NCBI GenBank assembly: GCA_013115135.1
Contig: JABANP010000009.1
Location: forward strand, 186,001 to 250,000
DNA length: 64,000 nucleotides
Source: Perkinsus olseni
Lineage: Eukaryota; Perkinsozoa; Perkinsida; Perkinsidae
Direction: 5' to 3'
A program made the position numbers and the translations under genes. Shown here piece by piece: positions 56,766 through 64,000 of the stretch. The notes under the pieces are model-generated. The model made no database searches. It was given only the letters and a program-made list of their open reading frames with translations, and was not told where the DNA came from. The first letter of the stretch is position 1. Every line of letters begins with the position of its first letter.

Positions 56766-57150
56766 GGCGCCTACGGCGTGCAATTAAGCTTTTGGGAAAG
56801 CAAGTTCGCGCCCACACCCAGAGACGTTCAGAGAACGCCTTGGCGCCAGAGTTTGTTGGTTCAACTTGATAGTTGTAGCATGGAGCTGTATGGCCCAACG
56901 ATTATAAGTTGATGGCGATGCAGAGTTACGCTCCAGTGTAGGAGAAGGGGGAGGACGACATGACAGTTAACTGCTGCCACGTAAGGTTCCACATACTCTA
57001 GCTTGTGCATTTACCCATGCCTCCTAGTTCCCAGTTCGGAGACTACATGAAGATGATAGTTCCCAAATTTCTCCTTGGAAGTAGAGGCTAACTCTCAGAG
57101 TGATTAATCATGGAATACGCCCGCTCATAACGATCAATGATTCACGGTTA

Positions 57151-57193
57151 TGAGCTGGCGACGCCAGCTCACCCACACGCCAGCCTGGCGTGT
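57151..57193. repeat. Two adjacent palindromes with single-base centres
   Basis: TGAGCTGGCG-A-CGCCAGCTCA (57151-57171) and ACACGCCAG-C-CTGGCGTGT (57175-57193), both perfect, three bases apart. They share the core GCCAG/CTGGC. No gene overlaps them. Confidence 0.9.
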
Positions 57194-57744
57194 TCTCCCT
57201 GCGTGACTCCCCCAACCTCTTGCCAGTTGTGGGGCAGGTTCTGGATGAGACAAGCCTCGTCTCGTCAAACGCTGGTCTCGAGAGCCTAACGGACGAATGG
57301 AAGCCGCTATATGCGGGGAAAACTGCAGAAGCGCCACCGGCGGAATCATTCACTCTTCCTGGTGAATACATCCACCGGCAGTACTATCGGAGCGCCCGAG
57401 TGCTATCCGATCCCATCAGATTGTCGCATCAATGCATACGCAACCATATGGGTGAGGATACGAGGCCTGCATTGAGGGGGTGATTCACTCATTGATATCA
57501 CCAGTGAGTGAAAACTCTTTACGAAAGAGGCACCGCATATTCCACGACTCGTGGCCCACGAGAGCACGCGTATCTTAGGCTTCCCTCGCGTGCGTGGGTC
57601 CCAACTGTTAGTCGGGAACCCTACCCTCCGACGACTTCCCCTCCAATAAAACCCTGGCTCGTTTTTCTCTTCGCCTGAGATCTGTCTAAATAAGTAGACT
57701 TTGATGTCTTGCGGCAAGACTCTCGCCGAACTTAGGCAGCCGAA

Positions 57745-57840
57745 GCCTAATTGGCGCAGAGGTGGTAGCGCCTGATACCTAGCTGATCACCAGGGATCGA
57801 TCCCGACAGTCAGCCATCTGGCAGTGGGGTGCCACAACCG
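57745..57840 (+). repeat. tRNA-like degenerate repeat
   Basis: A D-arm-like GGCGC-AGAGGTGGTA-GCGCC fold with an A-box-like start (TGGCGCAGAGGTGG) is followed by an anticodon-arm-like TGAT...ATCA. A B-box-like GATCGATCC lies at about 57796-57804. The T-stem is imperfect and no acceptor stem can be formed. Probably a tRNA-derived SINE-type relict. Confidence 0.4.
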
Positions 57841-59253
57841 CCGAGCTACGACGGGTCATTTCTCTAGCATCTTTTCGCAAAAATGCTTTAAGCTTAAGTA
57901 TCCCGCCGAGTCGCTCGTCTACATCGTGGGCCAGTGCAAATTGCACCATTCTTCAGTCGCCAAGTGAACCGAATAGGCCAAGACAACATTCGACAATGGC
58001 TCTACGGATCGGAAGTTACCACTTCGATCTGATAACCATTGTGGTTTATGCCATCAGCTCAAGCTTCGTCCACCATACATATCAGACGATCAGCGAGCCT
58101 CGCTCAGCGAGGCGGCATGAATCGGGCGTGATATACATTAGGAACTCCGAAGACGGAGTGCTGCTTGTTGTTATGCTGTGAATAGGGTGTTTGGGATGGA
58201 CCAACTTCGAGTCGTAAACATTAGTCTGCACTACTCTAGGAATGGACGGAGCTTTCCCATCTCATACATAGGAAGGGGAGAAACCTTCCAGTCACGACCT
58301 CGAGACCGCGCGATAAAACCCATGTCTTCGCTTGCTTCGGCTTGTAACTCATCGCGAATAAAAAGCCAGTGGGTTTTCATGTGGGTTATTCGGGTTGTGG
58401 ATTTAACACACCAGGAGAGCGCGAACAGACTGACGACAAGTCGCGGATCTCTAGTACATTCGTTGGGACGTTACCATGCTGGGGTAAATCCCGGAGTGTT
58501 TTATCGACGGTCAAACGGGGACGAAAGGGACGGGATGTGTGTGCTAGCGACACTGAATAGAGCACTCCAGGATGATGCAGTCTCTCGTATTGCTCAACAT
58601 GGCCGAGTTGTAAAATTCTAGTACCGTGGTATTTTGTTCTCGCCAGAAGAAAGACAGCTCTGCGAGTCGCGTGAACCGGAGCCCTTGTGCCTGTCAGTTT
58701 GTAATAATGTTTATTCGGTAAACGATTTGAGTGGCTCTGCAGCCTCAGTATTTGAGCCACCTGCAGCTCTTTTGGCACAAGGGCGCAAGTACCCCGGGTT
58801 TTTCAACACGCTTTCCATTCAAGAACTTTGAACCAAAGTAGTTATCCCTTGATTCACTCATCGTTGCGTTGTCGATACGCCGCTCGAGGAGGTTTTTGGG
58901 TCGTTGGTCCGGTGTGTGATTGGTTGGCTGGGCCAAGTGTGATCAGAGCCTATTTTTTAGTGCTACGCTGACTCAGCGTCGCTGAGTCGATCCATGTTGC
59001 GATCCATAAAGGATAATCTATTCAGGCAACCGTCCTCAAGGGTATTCCCGTCATGCGCGAGTTCGGTGACCCGGAAGGAGGCCACCGGGGTCACACGCGG
59101 TGACGCGATGCCATCACTCCCACCCGTTGCCGCTAAGCTTTCGGAAAATCACCTGCCATTCACACAGTAGGATTCAAACATCCCTGGACCATACGAGAAG
59201 GCACGGGCACGGCAATGGATATAAGCCATATGTTGTTAGGTGTTATGCCCTCC
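57841..59253. other. Gene-poor stretch before subtilisin copy 4
   Basis: No supported gene. Perfect palindromes with one-base centres: GCCTCGCT-C-AGCGAGGC (58097-58113) and GACTCAGCG-T-CGCTGAGTC (58970-58988). A plus frame at 58178-58618 has no recognisable features. Confidence 0.45.
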
Positions 59254-60654
59254 ATGCGAATCCCATTGGCATGCTCTTTCGCTTCGCTGGTCGGCGCCAC
59301 CGATCCTCCAAGCAGCACTATCGTATCCATCAACTCTGCTACCGGTGATGTTGACGTCAGTCAGCTGCCTGGAATGCTGAGGGACGCCGGTTACACTCCC
59401 GACCCGGAAGTTGCTTCCTTCTTGGGCACCGCTGAGATCACCACTCTTGAATATGTCCACTCCCAGGTGGTGCAGACTCCACCTCACACAATCGACAGCG
59501 AAGCTCTCTGCAACTTCGTTACGTCGGCCAGCAGCAAGCTGTCATTGCAGTCTGAATGTGCTGCAGATGGCAACGGCGAAGCCTTTGGTGGTCGCGAACA
59601 AAGACCGCCGAAAACAAAAGAAGCGAAATCGGCAAAGCTCGATATGGACCTGCACGTGAACGACCCCGACGCCGCCCACCAGAAGCATCTCAAGTGGATG
59701 GACATGGGCAAGGTTTGGCGACTTGCCTTTCCTCATGTCAAACGAAGGGTCACGGTGGCCGTGATGGACTCCGGTATCAACTGGAACGATCCTGATTTCG
59801 CCCCCTTGAAAGGAAGAATCAAGAAAAAGAGCGGCAGGTACTTAGACGGTGGCTGGAACTTTATCACCGATTCATCAATCATGACGTTCGTGGACTCTCA
59901 CGGTACCAACGTGTGCAAAATCCTCGCCGCCAAGGGTAACAACTCGGTTGGTATAGCTGGAGTAGCTCCCAATGTAACATTGGTGCCACTACAAATATTG
60001 GACGAGAACGGCAAAGGGCCTCTGTCACGGTTCTTGGCAGCCCTCCACATGGCCATGGATCTGGAGGTGGATATCGTCTCGATGTCCCTAGGATACTATT
60101 TATCGGGCGCCCAAGCACGCCTCATGCAGAGAGGACTTCGCGCTGCACAGGAGCGTGGCATAGTACTCGTGTCCGCTGTCGGATATGCCGCCGAGCTGCG
60201 TGAGGACGATTATCCTTGTCGTTACGGTGGGCCACGTGCTTTATGCGTCGCCTACATGCAAGATGACAAGACCCGTAATGTGCTGCACACCAACTCGGGC
60301 TGGGGCAGAAGAGTTGACGTCGCAGCTTATGGTACGAATATCTTCACTGGCCGCGATGAGAACGGCAAGTTACGGTACTTCAACGGTTCGTCAGCCGCCA
60401 CTCCGATCGTCACCGCCCTTTTCGCTATCCTACTGTCAATGGATGTCGACCCGATGGTGGCGAAGCGGCTGATTCTGGATAACGTAGACCCTGTCGAGTG
60501 TGAGATGCCCTTTCTAATGCCGCAAACGATACGAGGTGGCGCCATCAATGCTCTTCGGACTGTGCAGCGCGCAATCCATCTGCTCCCTCCACACGGTCTT
60601 CATCGCAATGATGGCTCTGTGCTCAGTGCCCACGGTTCTCGAGTTCTTCATTGA
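59254..60654 (+). CDS. Secreted subtilisin-like serine protease (S8), copy 4, oxyanion Asn replaced
   Basis: Intronless, 466 residues from ATG 59254 (MRIPLACSFASLVGATD), the start common to the family; an in-frame ATG at 59215 would add 13 residues without leader character. Triad present: AVMDSGINWND, SHGTNVCKILAAKGNNS, NGSSAATPIVTAL. Where the others read SGAGN or SAAGN at the oxyanion hole, this copy reads VSAVGYAAELRED, a Tyr in place of Asn. A unique basic insertion (GGREQRPPKTKEAKSAK) lies between propeptide and mature domain. Possibly weakly active or inactive, or with changed processing. Confidence 0.9.
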   Translation: MRIPLACSFASLVGATDPPSSTIVSINSATGDVDVSQLPGMLRDAGYTPDPEVASFLGTAEITTLEYVHSQVVQTPPHTIDSEALCNFVTSASSKLSLQSECAADGNGEAFGGREQRPPKTKEAKSAKLDMDLHVNDPDAAHQKHLKWMDMGKVWRLAFPHVKRRVTVAVMDSGINWNDPDFAPLKGRIKKKSGRYLDGGWNFITDSSIMTFVDSHGTNVCKILAAKGNNSVGIAGVAPNVTLVPLQILDENGKGPLSRFLAALHMAMDLEVDIVSMSLGYYLSGAQARLMQRGLRAAQERGIVLVSAVGYAAELREDDYPCRYGGPRALCVAYMQDDKTRNVLHTNSGWGRRVDVAAYGTNIFTGRDENGKLRYFNGSSAATPIVTALFAILLSMDVDPMVAKRLILDNVDPVECEMPFLMPQTIRGGAINALRTVQRAIHLLPPHGLHRNDGSVLSAHGSRVLH

Positions 60655-62242
60655 TGCCTCTACTTGTGGAGAGCTAGGAGTGCCGGATTGGAAATTCTAC
60701 AGTCAGGACCAGGCTTCACCTTCCTCCTTAGCCCTCTTAAAGAAGCGTGTTCTTACGACTCTTCGTTTGATGTCGTTGGCTTCTCTGCGCACTCACCGCG
60801 GACTTTTTTGATACATGAGCCAAATCGCTAAGGGGAATTTTACCCTTTTCGCTCTTACTATTTGCATAAGATCAGGACTGCTGCTTTCCGACTTCGACAA
60901 TTTCCGCACACAAATCTTGCGCTGATTCGTGCTGTTCAAACCTGGGATGACGGAACTGGCGGTTTGACCGCCTGATGACTCGTGGGTTACCGAGAAACTC
61001 GCGAGACAGTTGCGGTCATTACTTGATGCTGTGCGCGTACGCAAAAACCTAACCTTTGCGAAGCGATCGAATATGCGCGCAGCGATCGAATACAGCCTGT
61101 ATTATACTCGCGGAAGTGGTCGAATGCAAATACTCTAGCTGAACTCCAACTGCGGAACAGTGCCGATGCTGTCGCGTAGGGAAATGAGAGTCTCACTGAA
61201 ACGCAGGACGCCGTTATCCTCAGTCATCGGTAGAATGCGGACGATGATGATGGTGCTCCATTATGATGAGTCTATCACCATGAACATCGACGTTTTTGCC
61301 ATCTTGCGTAAAACAGGGTGTCCGACCGGAACCCGTGAGTCCGCAAGTCTCTCAGCAGTCCAATCTACTCAAGAGCTCCCATACTTCGCTCCCAACTAAC
61401 TCGCTTCAAACCAGGAAAATGGGGCTCAGAAAACGACAAGAATGTCGCTCAAACCTCCCACTATGGGACTGCCTCATCGTTACCAACTAACCACCGTGCA
61501 ACTTACCACCTCATCGTTGATGACGATGCGTACAGTAGGCTAGCAGTCTGCTAAGCAGCAGACGAAATTTGAGCGAACTGGCCTCCACAAATTTTTGAAC
61601 CGATGAATGTTGGTAGCCCTACGCTCCCCGACCTTTTGCACAGGCGAACAGCGCCTAGGATGTAAACAACGCTTCCAGAATGAGCAAGGTTCGTCGTAAC
61701 GCTACAGCTCGTAGCGTTACGCACTCTGACATGTCAAGTTCCGCCTTTGAAGGGTGGATCCCCTAATATTGAAGTTGACTCCGCGCGCAACAGTGCGAAG
61801 GCGAAAATAAAGATTGCCGGCCGGACTTTCCCGCCAGCGAACGAGAAAGTCAACGAAGATCACAAACCGGTAGGGATGGGACCACGCGAGGAAACAAGGA
61901 CGGAGGAATTCGATACCTTGCTCTGGTTGTGAGCTGCCACGCTCGAAACTTCGGCCCATCGCAGGCGAGAAAGTCCTTTTTGCGTCGAGCCGAGAGTGAA
62001 GGAGCGCGAGCAGCGTGATAGATAACCATCTCTAAGATATGAGAATCTCTGAAAGTGATCTGATACGTAGGATAGCAGCGACGTACAGAAGGGTTGAAAA
62101 TGAAGTAATGATCGGGAGGGACGTGGCGAGGTGAAGGTCTCCGGGCGAGGTGCCGGAGAGCTGTTGGGCCGACATTTTGGGCCCTGCTTCAGCCAAGGAC
62201 CAAGAAAGGCTCGAGCACTACGCAGACTTGGGCAGAAATCAG
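60655..62242. other. Intergenic between subtilisin copies 4 and 5
   Basis: No supported gene; plus frames near 61160-61490 and 61747-61929 lack motifs. A perfect hairpin lies at 61695-61721: CGTAACGCTAC, AGCTC, GTAGCGTTACG (11-bp arms). Confidence 0.45.
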
Positions 62243-62275
62243 TCACCCAGACCAAAGCCATCATCACTACGAAGC
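62243..62275 (-). pseudogene. Out-of-frame relict of the subtilisin copy-5 C-terminal tail
   Basis: Directly after the copy-5 stop, another minus frame reads RSDDGFGLGD-stop, which matches the in-frame ending GSDDFGLGN of copy 3. The tail was therefore detached from copy 5 by a frame change or stop. Confidence 0.7.
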
Positions 62276-63580
62276 TCAGACGAGCTCAAATGGTAGCATA
62301 CTGATAGCGTGCTGAACAGTGCTCAGCGCATTGATGGCCCCACTCCTTATGAATTGGTTATTATTTTTGGATGTCACCTGATCTACGTTAGCTAGCAGGA
62401 GCGGCTTCACCAAGTCCGGATCGACACCCATTGAGAGTAGGATAGCAACAAGGCCTGCAACAATCGGTGCCGAGGCTGATGTACCATCGAAATACCTCAA
62501 CCTACCGTTCTTGTCACGACCACTAAAGACTCGTGTACCGTAAGCTGCGACATCTACCCTTTCGCCCCAGTTGGACTTTGGGTGTAGAACGTTCTGACTC
62601 CTGTCGTTGTCCAGGTTAGCGACGCAGATACCAAGTGGGCCACCAAACCAGCAAGGGTATTTGTCAGAGGCTTCGTCACCACGGTTGCCGGCTGAAGACA
62701 CGAGTAAGATGCCATTCAGCTGCGCAGAGCGTAGAGCGCTCCATATCAGACTCTGTTGGGCCGAGTTCAATCTGCTGAAATAGTATCCAAACGAAATTGT
62801 TATGACGTCAATCTCGAGATCGATGGCCATGTTGATAGCTTCCGAGAAAAACGACAAAAGAGTGTTTCCTTTGTCATCGAATATCTGCAGCGGCACCAAT
62901 ATGACATTGGGAGCAACTCCAGCCATACCAGCCGAGTTGTTAACCTTAGCCGCGAGGATTTTGGATACTTCAGTACCATGGGTTTCGCCGGTCGTTAGGT
63001 CGGTCGACTTGGTGACGAAGTTCCAACCCCCTTCCAAAAAGCCGCCACTTTTCTTCGATAACGTCCCCTTCAAGGGAGCGAAATCGGGGTCGGTCCAGTC
63101 GATACCGGTATCGATGACGACCGCCTTGACTGTCCGAGTAACATGAGGGCTAGCGAGTTGCCATACCTCACCCATCTCCATCCACTCGAGATGCTTCTGG
63201 TAGTCGGCATCAGGATCGTTCACGCGCAGCTCGCCATCGAGTCCGATGATCTCACCGCTAGCATCTTCAGCGCATTCAGACTGCAATGACAGCTTGCTGC
63301 TGGCCGATGTTACGAAGCTGCAGAGAGCTTCGCTACCGATGGTGTGAGGTGGAGTCTGAACCACTTGCGAGTGAACATATTCAAGAGTGGTGATCTCAGC
63401 GGTGTCCAAGAAGGAAGCAACTTCCGGGTCGGGAGTGAAACCGGCCTTTGTCAGCATAGTAGGCAGCTGACGAATGTTGACATCACCGGTAGCAGACTTG
63501 ATGGATACGATTGTGCTGCTCGGATCAGCTGTGGCATCGACCAGCGAAGCGAAGGAACATGCCAATGGGATGATGCGCAT
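62276..63580 (-). CDS. Secreted subtilisin-like serine protease (S8), copy 5
   Basis: Intronless, 434 residues from Met at 63580 (MRIIPLACSFASLVDATAD); the in-frame extension to 63631 is rejected because the MRI leader is shared by the family. Triad: Asp in VVIDTGIDWTD, His in GETHGTEVSKILAAKVNNS, Ser in DGTSASAPIVAGL. Oxyanion Asn in VSSAGNRGDEAS. The propeptide is nearly identical to copies 1, 3 and 4. The protein ends ISMLPFELV, short of copy 3, with the old tail left out of frame just downstream. Confidence 0.92.
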   Translation of the reverse strand: MRIIPLACSFASLVDATADPSSTIVSIKSATGDVNIRQLPTMLTKAGFTPDPEVASFLDTAEITTLEYVHSQVVQTPPHTIGSEALCSFVTSASSKLSLQSECAEDASGEIIGLDGELRVNDPDADYQKHLEWMEMGEVWQLASPHVTRTVKAVVIDTGIDWTDPDFAPLKGTLSKKSGGFLEGGWNFVTKSTDLTTGETHGTEVSKILAAKVNNSAGMAGVAPNVILVPLQIFDDKGNTLLSFFSEAINMAIDLEIDVITISFGYYFSRLNSAQQSLIWSALRSAQLNGILLVSSAGNRGDEASDKYPCWFGGPLGICVANLDNDRSQNVLHPKSNWGERVDVAAYGTRVFSGRDKNGRLRYFDGTSASAPIVAGLVAILLSMGVDPDLVKPLLLANVDQVTSKNNNQFIRSGAINALSTVQHAISMLPFELV

Positions 63581-64000
63581 GAGAGGGAGACGAGAAGTCC
63601 TGAAATGCCTCAGCACATGTACAACTCCCACGCGTCAGACTGTTACGGTCGGAGCAGAGTCTCGGCTGAATCATCGGATTCCTCGACACAAGAAGAAGCA
63701 CAACCCTATAATTTTGCTAATTACAAGCAGGAGGACGAAGTTGCTGCTCCTATCGTCTTGTATGATACCCAGAAATGGAGATATCGTGCCTAGCCTTGGA
63801 AGACGCAGCGTAAGATACAGTGGTATCCATCCGGGAAAGCTTGTAGCGCTGTTAGACTGCTGGAATCACAAGATTTGGCAGTACGCGTGCCCATGTCCTC
63901 GCCAGAATGGTTGTGAGACACTCCACAATTTCCTTCCGTAACCCTGGTTTCACGAGTCCACACTGCGTTGCATTCATTACATCCCAGAAACATCATCTTG
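63581..64000. other. 5' flank of subtilisin copy 5, no further gene recognised
   Basis: Open frames on both strands here (for example 63474-63938 plus, which runs antisense through the copy-5 leader) show no independent support. Window edge. Confidence 0.4.

Noticed and set aside
1..64000. CRISPR arrays, rRNA genes, operons, and spliced-leader RNA genes
   Set aside because: Looked for repeats with spacers, rRNA cores, clustered co-directional bacterial genes and a spliced-leader-like sequence; none was seen.

Overview
The window looks like nuclear DNA of a compact, intron-rich protist. The best guess is an alveolate of the Perkinsus type, which is an inference. Most genes are split by short GT-AG introns of about 45-70 bases, genes lie on both strands and close together, and a family of secreted subtilisins is expanded. 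A DM10/EF-hand axonemal protein implies a flagellated stage. No bacterial operon, ribosome-binding site or CRISPR array is visible. Exon boundaries below were read by eye from splice motifs, reading phase and family conservation, so coordinates of multi-exon genes are approximate.

Layout. 0-2.3 kb: an LPCAT-like lysophospholipid acyltransferase with an EF-hand (+), with one apparent frameshift. 3.5-5.6 kb: a retroelement gag-like fragment and duplicated tRNA-like repeats. 6.2-12.3 kb: a giant PLU-1/PHD chromatin-type protein (-). 12.7-15.4 kb: unassigned exons and three small two-helix membrane proteins (-). 15.4-17.0 kb: a JMJD4-like JmjC oxygenase (-). 17-18.2 kb: three small proteins (-). 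18.5-20.2 kb: a histidine-phosphatase and a 94-residue unknown (+). 20.9-22.2 kb: a SWEET sugar transporter (+). 22.9-25.8 kb: an ILVBL/HACL2-like thiamine-diphosphate lyase (+). 28.1-35.4 kb: two intronless subtilisins, each with a short terminal-inverted-repeat element upstream. Between them are a decayed copy of the TPP lyase and a ubiquitin-like gene. 35.8-39.3 kb: an EFHC/Rib72-like protein (-). 39.6-43.7 kb: a tandem array of six LITAF-like genes (-). 44.5-46.2 kb: an unknown multi-exon gene (+). 47.2-47.6 kb: a WRKY19-type zinc-finger protein (+). 48.3-49.9 kb: a mitochondrial carrier (+). 51.3-64 kb: three more subtilisins, separated by a gene-poor stretch rich in perfect small palindromes and hairpins.

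The genes do not form one pathway. The main themes are local duplication (five subtilisins, six LITAF genes, a TPP-lyase relict, small membrane proteins) and mobile or foldback DNA. The most unusual signals are: subtilisin propeptides that are more alike than the protease domains; one copy with its oxyanion-hole Asn replaced; twin elements with 3-bp target duplications next to subtilisins; and a cluster of palindromes with single-base centres.
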